DNA from: Psychroserpens ponticola | GTDB lineage: Bacteria > Bacteroidota > Bacteroidia > Flavobacteriales > Flavobacteriaceae | Length of the DNA stretch: 64,000 nucleotides | Direction: 5' to 3' | NCBI RefSeq assembly: GCF_023556315.2 | Contig: NZ_CP116221.1 | Location: 2,119,001-2,183,000, forward strand | Shown here: one piece after another, positions 8,123-17,800 of the stretch | Position numbering within the stretch: position 1 is the first letter of the stretch | Layout of the letters: each line of letters opens with the position of its first letter | Notes under the pieces: generated by a model | Database searches by the model: none | The model's input: only the letters and a program-made list of their open reading frames with translations | What the model was told of the DNA's origin: nothing | Made by a program: the position numbers and the translations under genes

Positions 8123-8947
8123 ATGTTAAGATTACTTAAACTAGAATTACAAAAACTATTACTCAACAGAGCGAGTAAAGTTTTGATATTCATATCATTC
8201 ATACTTCCTTTTTTCGTCATTATTTTATCGTCATTACGAATTGACTTTTTTGGATTTTTTACATTAGAATTAGGACATTACGGACTTTTTAACTTTCCGA
8301 TTGTATGGCATATCACAACCTTCTTTGCGTCACAGTTTAAATTCTTTTTCGCCATTGTTGTTGTAAGCATGATTGGCAATGAATACAGCAATAAAACCAT
8401 TAAACAAAACCTCATTGATGGCTTAAGTAAAAAGGAGTTTATATTGTCTAAATTTTATACCATTGTATTCTTTTCTGCCATTGCAACATTTATAATATTT
8501 ATTATTTGTTTGGTCATTGGACTATATTACTCTAGCATTAATGAAGTGAGTTTAATTTTTAGAGACACTGAATTTTTATTTGCATATTTCTTGAAACTAG
8601 TCGGCTTCTTTAGTCTATGTTTATTTTTAGGAATGTTAGTAAAACGTTCAGCTTTTGCTCTTGCATTTCTATTTGTATTGTATATTTTAGAATGGATTAT
8701 TTTCGGACTAATTACATGGCAAGCTAATTTAAGTATCGCTGAAAAAATTCATAATTTCTTCCCGTTACAATCCATGTATAAGCTTATCGACCAACCCTTT
8801 CAAAGAATCGCAATTTCAAAAGCGCCAAACGGACAAGAATTCTTATACGACTTTGCAGTACATTGGTACGAAATTGCTATCGTTTTAGGTTGGACAGCAC
8901 TTTTCATCTTTTTATCTTACAGATTATTAAAAAAGCGAGATTTGTAA
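8123..8947 (+). CDS. ABC-2 type transporter permease
   Basis: A 274-residue integral membrane protein with six hydrophobic segments (about residues 20-40, 65-85, 115-135, 150-172, 180-200 and 245-265). Layout fits a single-domain ABC-2 permease: 'MIGNEYSNKTIKQNLIDGLSKKEFILSK' is the characteristic cytoplasmic coupling region following the second segment. It follows the ATPase gene with a 56-base gap and completes the exporter. No substrate evidence. Confidence 0.88.
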   Translation: MLRLLKLELQKLLLNRASKVLIFISFILPFFVIILSSLRIDFFGFFTLELGHYGLFNFPIVWHITTFFASQFKFFFAIVVVSMIGNEYSNKTIKQNLIDGLSKKEFILSKFYTIVFFSAIATFIIFIICLVIGLYYSSINEVSLIFRDTEFLFAYFLKLVGFFSLCLFLGMLVKRSAFALAFLFVLYILEWIIFGLITWQANLSIAEKIHNFFPLQSMYKLIDQPFQRIAISKAPNGQEFLYDFAVHWYEIAIVLGWTALFIFLSYRLLKKRDL

Positions 8948-9070
8948 TACCTTTAGTGTTTTTAGATGTTCTTCTTAAAGTTTGTACCCTAACTTTAACT
9001 AAAAAAAGGAGGAATTCTATAACTTAAATTGTTATAGCTATAGAGCATCTTACATAATTGCTATTATTAC

Positions 9071-12000
9071 ATGAAAAAGAATCCCTATCTATTTCTTACA
9101 CTACTGCTATGCAGTGTATTTACCTACGCACAACAAGAAGCATCCTATTGGTATTTTGGTCAAAATGCTGGCTTACGTTTTAACGCAGGAGCTGGAACCG
9201 TTACAGCTGTAACTGATGGTCAAATTAACACCTTAGAAGGTTGTACATCTATTTCAGACACAAATGGTAATTTATTGTTTTATTCTGATGGTATAACTAT
9301 TTGGAATGCTAATCATGCTCCAATGACAAATGGTAGTGTAGCACTAGGTACAGGTCTTAAAGGTGATGACTCTAGCACATCTTCAGGGTTAATAGTACCA
9401 AAACCACAAGACTCCAATTATTACTATATATTCACTGTTGATGAACCTCATCATAATAACACATCTGCTGTTCCTGGTGGATTTGAAAATGATGGCATTA
9501 ACGATGGCTTAATGTATTCATTAGTTGACATGACTTTAGATGGAGGGCTTGGAGATGTTGATGGTGTTGAAAAGAATATTCCTTTAGTTACTTACGATCC
9601 TACTGATCCTCTTCAAACCGAATATAAATGTTCTGAAAAAATCACAGCAGTTAAAGCCGATGATTGCTCTTCTTTTTGGGTGATTAGTCATTTTATAGAC
9701 AAATTTTATGCTTTTAAAGTCACTGAAACAGGAGTAGAAACAACACCAGTGGTATCAACAGCTGGTCCAACAGTTCCTATATCAGGATATCGTAGAAATG
9801 CGCTTGGATATTTAAAAGCCTCTCCTGATGGATCTAAACTAGCCGTAGCTCACTTTGGATTTGCAACAAGCCCAGGAGATGATGCTGCAGGAGGTGTTTA
9901 CTTATTCGATTTTGATAATGATACTGGAATTGTTTCAAATGCTATAGAATTATATAGTCCTCAAAACAATGATAGTCCGTATGGCGTAGAATTTTCAGCA
10001 GAAAATAGAAAAATTTATGCGTCTATAAATGATGGTATCACTGGAAATGGATCAAGTAGAATTTTACAATGGGATTTAGAAGCAGCAGATATTCCAAACA
10101 CTCAACAAACAATACATACATCAAACACTATTAATGCTGGTGCTATACAACTCGGTTTAGACAAAAGAATTTATAGAGTACAATTCGAGTTTTCAGGTGG
10201 TGGTAATTCTGATCGTTTTATTGGTGTAATTCCAAACCCTGAAGCAGATGGAGCTGCTGCTGGTTATAATGAAACTGGAGTGTTACTAGATATTAATAAT
10301 TCACAAAATAGAGGTCGTATTGGCTTACCTCCTTTTATTCAATCCTTATTTAATTCTCAAGTGGATATCATTCAAAATGGAATTAGCACAACCGAACTAA
10401 AACTATGTACAGGAGACAGTTACACATTATTAGCTGATAATATTCCTGGAGCAGATTACGTATGGTCTAAAGACGGACTGCCTTTACCAGATACCACTTT
10501 TAATTTATTTGTTGATTCGCCTGGATTTTATGAAGTTTTTATTGAGCAAAACAATGGTGAATGCCCAATTGAAGGCGAAGCTGTAGTTGGTATTTTTGAC
10601 ATCCCTTCTGCAACTCCACCAGACACTATTGTAGTTTGTGATGACACAGAAATTTCAAGCTTTGATTTAGCCATTCAGGATGCTCAAATTTTAGACGTTC
10701 AAGATCCAATAGATTACTCGGTTCGGTATTTTACAAGTCAGTTAGATGCAGATAATAATGAGAATGAAATTATTGGAGATTATAATAACACTGAAACGCC
10801 TCAAACCATGTATGCTAGAGTAGAAAATAATGGCAATCCTAATTGTTATGCTACTACAACATTTAATATAGACGTTTATATTACACCTGTAATTGTAACA
10901 TTAAATGATGTGATTGTATGTGATACCGATTTTAATACAGATAGTATGGATGGTGTTACAACTTTAGTGCTTTCAGATTTCAATCCTGATATTTTAGGCT
11001 CACAAGATGACAGTTTATATACCATAACATATCATCCAACACAGTTAGATGCAGATGATAATACAAATGCATTGCCAAATTCATATACCAATACTATTGC
11101 ATATACTGAAGAGATATTTGTTCGTATAGAAAATAATGCAAACACCGATTGTTATTCTACAGATGCATTCATCTTAACGGTTAACGATGCTCCTGAAGCT
11201 ATAAACACGACCATTTTACAATGTGATGAAGATGGTATTCCTGAAGGATTTACAACCTTTAATCTTAACCAGTTTTTTGACGTAATTACAAATAGTGCTC
11301 CTAATAGAACCATAAACTTCTATGTGTCTTTAGCAGATTTAGAAAATGAGGAAGACGAACTAAATCCTAATGCCTTTGACAATTATTTCAATCCGCATCT
11401 CATTTTTGCCCTTGTGACAGATACCAATACTGGCTGTACTAATATTGCTGAAATCACACTTCAAGCGAGTTCAACGGCTTCAAATGATACATTTTTAGAA
11501 GCCTGTGACAATGATGGCACAGAAGATGGATTTGTTAATTTTAACCTTATCGACATACAAAACACCATCCTAAATGGATTACCAACTGGTCTTGATCTTA
11601 CTTATTATGAAACCTACGAAGATGCACTTATAGAGAATAATCCATTAGGTACAAATTTCACCAATACAATTCCATATTCGCAAACCATATTTGCACGTGT
11701 TGAAAACGCAAATGCTTGCTACGGCATTAGTGCAATAGAATTAACCGTATTTGAATTGCCAAATATTGTCACTCAAGAAGAATTATTGTATTGCTTAAAT
11801 GACTTTCCGGAGACTATTACATTAACTAGTGGTCTTATTGATGACATTCCTAATAATTATTATTACGAATGGTCTACAGGTGAAGATATGTTTGAAATTG
11901 AAGTCAATGAACCAGGAATCTATACTGTTCGTGTTACCAACACAGATGGTTGTTTTAAAGACCGAACGATTACTGTATTACCTTCAGATATTGCTACAAT

Positions 12001-12472
12001 TACTGATATTCAAATTACAGATGCCACATCAAATAATACCATTTCAGTATTTGTGTCTGGAGATGGAATTTATGAATATGCCTTAGATAATATTTTTGGT
12101 CCTTATCAAGACAGTAATGTGTTTACCAATGTAGACTTTGGATTTCATACAGTTTATGTTCGTGACATTGAAAATGATTGTGGTATTTCTGAAGAAGAAG
12201 TCTCAGTGATAGGATTCCCAAAGTTTTTCACACCAAATGGAGATCTAAATAATGAGTTTTGGCAAGTAAAAGGTATATCGCAACAATTTCAACCTAATAC
12301 ACAAATACACATATTTGATCGTTATGGAAAACTTCTAGCTGAAGTAGACCCACTTGGTCCTGGTTGGGATGGAACGTTAAACGGTTACAATATGCCTGCT
12401 AGTGATTATTGGTTTGCTGTAACACTTCAAGATGGTCGAGTTTTTAAAAGTCATTTTTCGTTAAGACGGTAA
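9071..12472 (+). CDS. Large secreted protein, beta-propeller-like N-terminus, T9SS type B sorting domain
   Basis: A 1133-residue protein with signal peptide (cleavage near TYA-QQ). Residues about 22-440 start 'YWYFGQNAGLRF' and carry short propeller-like strands (SPDGSKLAV, GVEFSAENRKIYAS), as in WD40-like N-termini of Bacteroidota gliding-associated proteins. Then come an Ig-like segment, four Cys-Asp repeats (VCDDTEISSFDL, VCDTDFNTD, QCDEDGIPEGFTTFNL, ACDNDGTEDGFVNFNL), a YCLNDFPETI Ig-like domain and a type B terminal domain (FPKFFTPNGD, FDRYGKLL, GWDGTLNG, SDYWF, final LRR). It should be exported by Sec then T9SS and shown on the cell surface or released. Its last ~270 residues match the 32225 protein. 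Confidence 0.9.
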   Translation: MKKNPYLFLTLLLCSVFTYAQQEASYWYFGQNAGLRFNAGAGTVTAVTDGQINTLEGCTSISDTNGNLLFYSDGITIWNANHAPMTNGSVALGTGLKGDDSSTSSGLIVPKPQDSNYYYIFTVDEPHHNNTSAVPGGFENDGINDGLMYSLVDMTLDGGLGDVDGVEKNIPLVTYDPTDPLQTEYKCSEKITAVKADDCSSFWVISHFIDKFYAFKVTETGVETTPVVSTAGPTVPISGYRRNALGYLKASPDGSKLAVAHFGFATSPGDDAAGGVYLFDFDNDTGIVSNAIELYSPQNNDSPYGVEFSAENRKIYASINDGITGNGSSRILQWDLEAADIPNTQQTIHTSNTINAGAIQLGLDKRIYRVQFEFSGGGNSDRFIGVIPNPEADGAAAGYNETGVLLDINNSQNRGRIGLPPFIQSLFNSQVDIIQNGISTTELKLCTGDSYTLLADNIPGADYVWSKDGLPLPDTTFNLFVDSPGFYEVFIEQNNGECPIEGEAVVGIFDIPSATPPDTIVVCDDTEISSFDLAIQDAQILDVQDPIDYSVRYFTSQLDADNNENEIIGDYNNTETPQTMYARVENNGNPNCYATTTFNIDVYITPVIVTLNDVIVCDTDFNTDSMDGVTTLVLSDFNPDILGSQDDSLYTITYHPTQLDADDNTNALPNSYTNTIAYTEEIFVRIENNANTDCYSTDAFILTVNDAPEAINTTILQCDEDGIPEGFTTFNLNQFFDVITNSAPNRTINFYVSLADLENEEDELNPNAFDNYFNPHLIFALVTDTNTGCTNIAEITLQASSTASNDTFLEACDNDGTEDGFVNFNLIDIQNTILNGLPTGLDLTYYETYEDALIENNPLGTNFTNTIPYSQTIFARVENANACYGISAIELTVFELPNIVTQEELLYCLNDFPETITLTSGLIDDIPNNYYYEWSTGEDMFEIEVNEPGIYTVRVTNTDGCFKDRTITVLPSDIATITDIQITDATSNNTISVFVSGDGIYEYALDNIFGPYQDSNVFTNVDFGFHTVYVRDIENDCGISEEEVSVIGFPKFFTPNGDLNNEFWQVKGISQQFQPNTQIHIFDRYGKLLAEVDPLGPGWDGTLNGYNMPASDYWFAVTLQDGRVFKSHFSLRR

Positions 12473-12512
12473 ACAAAAAATTGTGTAATTTAACACATCA
12501 AAACAAATCAAA

Positions 12513-14300
12513 ATGAGGTTTAGCAAATTTGTAATTTTTAGTTTCATTTTCGCTATATCATTTTCTTCATATAGTCAAGATATTGAATTATTTCAACAAT
12601 TTAATGGTCGATATGACTATACTGCAATTGGAAATACACTCAACAATTCTGAAAATGGCAACTTCTCTCCTTGTGATATTTTAACAACGTCTTCTGCAGA
12701 TTTATCTTTAGCTACTAATCAAAATATAGTTGCTGCCTATTTATATTGGGCTGGTTCAGGACCTGGAGACTTTGATATTGAATTTAATGGAATTCCTATT
12801 ATTCCAGATAGAACGTTTAGTAATGTATATAATAATAAAGTTTACTTTTCTGCTTTTACAGACATCACCTTAATCATTCAAAATCTAGGCAATACAACCT
12901 ATACAGTTTCCGAATTTGATCTTACTGAAATTATAGCACCTTACTGCTCAAATTTAAGTGGAAGTAACTTTGGTGGTTGGGCAATTACTGTAATTTATGA
13001 AGACCCAAACCTCCCATTAAATCAATTAAACATTTATGATGGATTACAAAGAGTACCAGATAATATAACAATAACATTAGATAATTTGAATGTTTTAGAC
13101 AATGAGGACGCAAAAATTGGCTTTATTGCTTGGGAAGGAGATGCAGGACTCGCTGTTAATGAACAGTTAACGATTAACGGCAATATAATTGGTAATCCAC
13201 CATTAAACCCAACAAATAATGCCTTTAACGGAACCAATAGTTTTACTGGTGCTACAGATTTATATAATATGGATATTGACGTCTATGATATTCAAAACAA
13301 TATTTCCATAGGTGACAATTCTGCCATAATAGAACTAACTTCTGGTCAAGATTTAGTATTCATTAATAATATCATTACAGTACTTAACAGTCAACTTCCT
13401 GATGCTACAATTATGCTTAATGACTATACTATTAATTGTGGTGATCAAAATATAAATATAGAATACACCGTTTTTAATACCAATAGTACAGACCCATTAC
13501 CTGCAAATACACAAATTGCTTTTTATGCAGATAATGAATTAGTTGGACAATCGGTTACCTTAAATGATATACAAATAAATGATTTTGAAATCGGAACTAT
13601 TTCTCTTTTAATACCAGAAAGCGTTGGTGATTCCTTTGTCTTATCATTAGTTGTTGATGATAACGGAACAGGTATTGGTGCAATTACTGAAATTAATGAG
13701 ACGAATAATAGTTTTGAAATTCAACTTGATTTATTAGTTATTCCTCCTATTGAATTTTTACCAGAAGTTCAGTCATGTAATGAAGCGTTTAGTTCGGCTG
13801 TATTTAATTTAGTTGATATTTTTAATGAACATAATATTACTGTATCAAACAATATAAGTTTCTATGCTAATCTTTCAGATTTAGAATTAAATACTAATGA
13901 AATTAATGTCCCAGAAAACTATAATAATACTAGCAACCCTCAAACCATCTATGTCAAAATCGATAATCCGCCTTGCTATGAGATTTACACATTTGATGTT
14001 TTAGTTGAAAATTGTCCACCTCATATTCCACAAGGGTTTTCACCAAATAATGATAACACAAACGATTGGTTTAACATTCAAGGCCTCTATGATATATTTG
14101 AAAAACATGAACTAAAAATATATAATAGATATGGTACTCTTATTTTTGAAGGGAATAATGATAACCCTTGGTATGGTTTAATTAACAGAGGTCTTAATAA
14201 TCATGGCAAAATTGTTCCAGTTGGCACCTATTTTTATACTATAAACTTTAACGATACTAATTATGAATCACAAGTAGGATGGGTTTATGTAAACTATTAA
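12513..14300 (+). CDS. Secreted protein with CARDB-like domain and T9SS type B sorting domain
   Basis: A 595-residue protein with signal peptide (ending SSYSQ). Residues about 25-290 contain 'AAYLYWAGSGPGDFDIEFNG', a motif of the DUF3344-like beta domain of surface proteins. Residues about 295-410 look like a CARDB-type adhesion domain (conserved 'ITEINETNNSFEI'). One copy of the Cys-Asp repeat follows (SCNEAFSSAVFNL ... NPQTIYVKIDN), then the type B domain (IPQGFSPNNDNTNDWF, YNRYGTLIFEG, VPVGTYFYTI). It starts 40 bases after the preceding surface-protein gene and probably shares its transcript. Role inferred: surface or matrix protein. Confidence 0.88.
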   Translation: MRFSKFVIFSFIFAISFSSYSQDIELFQQFNGRYDYTAIGNTLNNSENGNFSPCDILTTSSADLSLATNQNIVAAYLYWAGSGPGDFDIEFNGIPIIPDRTFSNVYNNKVYFSAFTDITLIIQNLGNTTYTVSEFDLTEIIAPYCSNLSGSNFGGWAITVIYEDPNLPLNQLNIYDGLQRVPDNITITLDNLNVLDNEDAKIGFIAWEGDAGLAVNEQLTINGNIIGNPPLNPTNNAFNGTNSFTGATDLYNMDIDVYDIQNNISIGDNSAIIELTSGQDLVFINNIITVLNSQLPDATIMLNDYTINCGDQNINIEYTVFNTNSTDPLPANTQIAFYADNELVGQSVTLNDIQINDFEIGTISLLIPESVGDSFVLSLVVDDNGTGIGAITEINETNNSFEIQLDLLVIPPIEFLPEVQSCNEAFSSAVFNLVDIFNEHNITVSNNISFYANLSDLELNTNEINVPENYNNTSNPQTIYVKIDNPPCYEIYTFDVLVENCPPHIPQGFSPNNDNTNDWFNIQGLYDIFEKHELKIYNRYGTLIFEGNNDNPWYGLINRGLNNHGKIVPVGTYFYTINFNDTNYESQVGWVYVNY

Positions 14301-14318
14301 ATGTTAAATTTTATAGTT

Positions 14319-14345
14319 ATTCGTCGTATTTATTTGTCATTTATC
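14319..14345 (+). promoter_or_regulatory. Direct-repeat element, copy 1
   Basis: ATTCGTC (from 14319) and ATTTATC (from 14339) are spaced exactly 20 bp, two helical turns, in the context TTATTCGTCGTATTTATTTG. The arrangement parallels the better-preserved copies at 14682 and 62805. Lying 19 bases after the stop of the 12513 gene, it has no gene immediately downstream. It may be a decayed or distal operator. Confidence 0.4.
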
Positions 14346-14681
14346 TTATTAAACTCTAATTTCAATTTGAATTTTATCGCTTAACAATCTTTTCCCTCAA
14401 ATAGTAATTCTATTAAGCAGCAACTCACTTACATCATATGAAAAGATAAAATCTACAACCTCGTTTTCATTTTTGTACAAACACACACAGAACGTTTTTA
14501 AGTACTAAATATCAATGGATTACAAGTAAATCTCAAATTTCACTTCAACATTTAAAGTCCAACTTTATAATTTATGTTATGATTTACTTATACACATTCA
14601 GACCCAAAGAACTCAAAATACTCATCAAAAAAGCTTCAGAAATCATTACACTCAACAAATCGAAATGTTAATGTTTTGTGT

Positions 14682-14728
14682 ATTTCGTCGTAAATATTTG
14701 CATTTCATCTAATCTAGTTCTATATTTC
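14682..14728 (+). promoter_or_regulatory. Direct-repeat operator plus promoter of the first adhesin paralogue
   Basis: ATTTCGTC (14682) and ATTTCATC (14702) are 20 bp apart, each preceded by TGT or TGC. The second overlaps a promoter made of TTTG (14697-14700), 20 bases, then TATATTTC (14721-14728). Direct repeats phased by two helical turns at the -33 region are the usual layout for a dimeric activator such as a LytTR-type response regulator. The assignment to LytTR is an inference. Confidence 0.5.
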
Positions 14729-14802
14729 GCCCATTAAAGATTACAAATTAGCCCAAAGTCCCAAACCTCATGGCTAACCACCATGAACTTAACCGCTTAG
14801 TA

Positions 14803-17800
14803 ATGAATATTTTAAAACAATCCCTTGCAGTATTAACCTGCTTATTATTTGGTTTTATATCTTATAGCCAACAAATAAGTATAAATAATACTTTTACAGA
14901 ACAACAACTTATTGAAAACAATTTAGTTCAAGGTTGTGTAGAAACCTCCAACATTAATTCAGAGGTAAACGGATCCATAAATGGATTTAACAGTTTTGCT
15001 TACTTTGAACGAGCAGGATCAAACTTCCCATTTGAAAATGGAATAATGCTTTCTACAGGAAATGCAACTTCAGGTGGAAACACCCAAAATAATGCCATCC
15101 TAAATGAAGGAGGTACAGATTGGACTACAGATGCCGATCTAGAAACTGCATTAGGAATTTCTGGAACATTGAACGCAACATCAATAGAATTTGATTTTGT
15201 TTCGGTTTCAAATCAAATTCAGTTTAATTACATATTAGCTTCTGAAGAATATTTTGGAAATTTTCCTTGCGAATATTCTGATGGGTTTGCTTTTCTTATC
15301 AGAGAAGTTGGAACGAGTGATCCTTATACAAATATTGCTATTATTCCAGGAACCACTACTCCAGTGAACACGAATACCATTCATGATGAAATTATAGGAT
15401 TCTGTGCTGCGTCAAATGAGCAGTATTTTGAAGGCTATAATGTAGGAGATACAAATTATAATGGTCGTACATCTGTCATGACTGCAACTGCAGCAATTAC
15501 ACCTAATGTACAATATCATATAAAAATTGTAATTGCAGATCAAACTGATAAAAATTATGATTCTGCGGTTTTTATTGAAGGAAATAGTTTTAATTCCAAT
15601 GTAGATCTTGGTCCTGATACCCAAACCTGTGCTACTGATGTAACTTTAGATGGTAATATTGATAATCCGCAAGCCATCTATACATGGTTACATGATGGTG
15701 TTATAATTCCTGGTGAAAACCAAGAAACTTTAAACGTAACCCAATCTGGAGATTATACGGTTTCAATAGAAATACCTTTAACTAACTCTATTTGTATCAT
15801 TGAAGATACAAAAAATGTAATTCTAAGTTCAACACAATCTGCCGATACAATTTCAGACTATCAACTTTGTGATGATATTAGCGGAAATGGAATAGAATTA
15901 TTTGATTTATCAACAAAAGACTCAGAAGCACTAGCTTCAGTACCATCATCAAGTTATAATGTAAGTTATCATTATACACAAAATGAAGCTTTAACTGGAA
16001 CAAATGCTATTACATCTCCAATTCAAAATGCAACAAATCCTCAAACGATCTTTGTGAAAATTGAGGACACGGTAAATGGATGTTTAGCGTATCAAAGTTT
16101 TGATTTAATTGTAAACCCTCTGCCTAATATTATCGATCCTACAGCATTAATCGTGTGTGATGATACTAATTCAGATGGTGTGACAACAATTGACTTATCT
16201 CAAAAAGATGATCAAATTACTTCTGGAAATTTTGACTTACTAGTCACCTATCATTTAACTCAAAATGATGCAGATAATGGCACTAATAGTATTCCATTAC
16301 CATATGTAAACACAAATCCTACAGAAACTTTATTTGTAAATGTAACAGATGCTAATACTGGCTGTTCTAGTACGACAACATTAGATATTGAAGTGTTAGC
16401 TAATCCCTCAATCAATACTGCTCCACAATTCATTGATGCTTGTGATGCTGACCATGACGGATTTGCTACTTTTGATTTAACTTCAATTATTGCTGATGTT
16501 TTACAAGGAACTACAGACGTCATTGTAACATTCCATGAAACACAAGAAGATGCAGATTTAGGTATTAATGCCATTGCCAATGAAAGCAATTATCAAAATA
16601 TTGTAAGTGATGAACAAATTGTGTTCATTAGAGTCGAAAATCAAGCAACTGGATGTGGTAGCATTACTCCTATTGAACTGCATACGAATCTATTATTAAC
16701 GGCAACCAATTTAAGAGATGTTAGTGTATGTGATATTGGCAATGATGGTCAAGAAACATTTGACTTAGTTAGTATTGCCGATGGAATCATTGGAAATCTT
16801 GGAGTAATATTAGAGATAGATATTACAATTGATTTTTATCTGACAGAAAATGAACGGGATAATCAAATTAACGCAATTGATCCTCTTGTACCATTTGAAC
16901 CCACTTCTAATCCTCAAACATTATATCTAGTTATAACAAGTCCAACTTGTCAAGAAGTTGACCAAATTGAAATTACATTAAATTCAATTACTGAGTTTGA
17001 CTCTATTGGCTATGTAACAATTTGTGACATAGATCAAGATGGATTTACAGCAATTGATTTAGGTCAGTTTGATGCTGAAGTAACCAATAGTCAACCAGAT
17101 TATACAGTAAGATATTTTGCAACAGAAGAAGATGCTGACTCAAACTCTAATGCACTACCAACCGTGTATACAAACGTGTCAAATCCTCAAACCATTTATG
17201 CTAGAATTGGATATAGTTTAACTGGTTGTGCTGATATAAATTCTTTTGAAATTGAAGTGATTCCAGCTCCTGAAAGCAATACTCCAACTGATATCATAAT
17301 TTGTGATGCCGATTTAGATGGCATCTCAATCATTAATTTAGATAGTAAAATTTTTGAAGTTGTTTCGAATACAACGAACTTAAATATTACCTTTCACCAT
17401 AGTCAAGCTGATGCAGATGATGACATCAACTCTATTAATACAACGTCTTCATATTCAGCAATTACTGAAACACTTTTTATAAGAATTGAAAACAATTCCA
17501 CTGGCTGTTATACAACCGAACGTTTTGAAGTTATTGTAAACACGTTACCTGTTATACATCCAATAAGTCTTTATAAATTTTGTGAAATTGGTGATGATGG
17601 TTTAGGGGAGTTTATCTTTTCTACTCAAGATGCTGAAGTATTAAATGACCAAACCGGAAAAGAAGTCTTTTATTATGAGACGGCTTTAGATGCCGAAAAC
17701 AATACAAATCCAATTGACAAGGATAATATATATGAAAACACATCAAATCCACAAACAATTTATATTAGAGTTGAAAATGTTACAGATTCAAATTGTTATA

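Larger units (their letters stand above)
14301..14802 (+). other. Long intergenic control region before the adhesin array
   Basis: About 500 bases without a convincing gene. It contains two pairs of the 20-bp-spaced ATTTCGTC-like direct repeat (14319-14345 and 14682-14709) and a promoter ending at 14728. Between 14346 and 14681 I see only AT-rich sequence with no reading frame, hairpin or repeat worth naming. It is the longest gene-free stretch in the window. Confidence 0.6.

Noticed and set aside
9003-9036. AGGAGGAA ribosome-binding-like sequence followed by a TATAAC/GTTATA hairpin before the 9071 gene
   Set aside because: There is no start codon at the right distance and the palindrome is only 6 bp; chance is likely in this AT-rich region.
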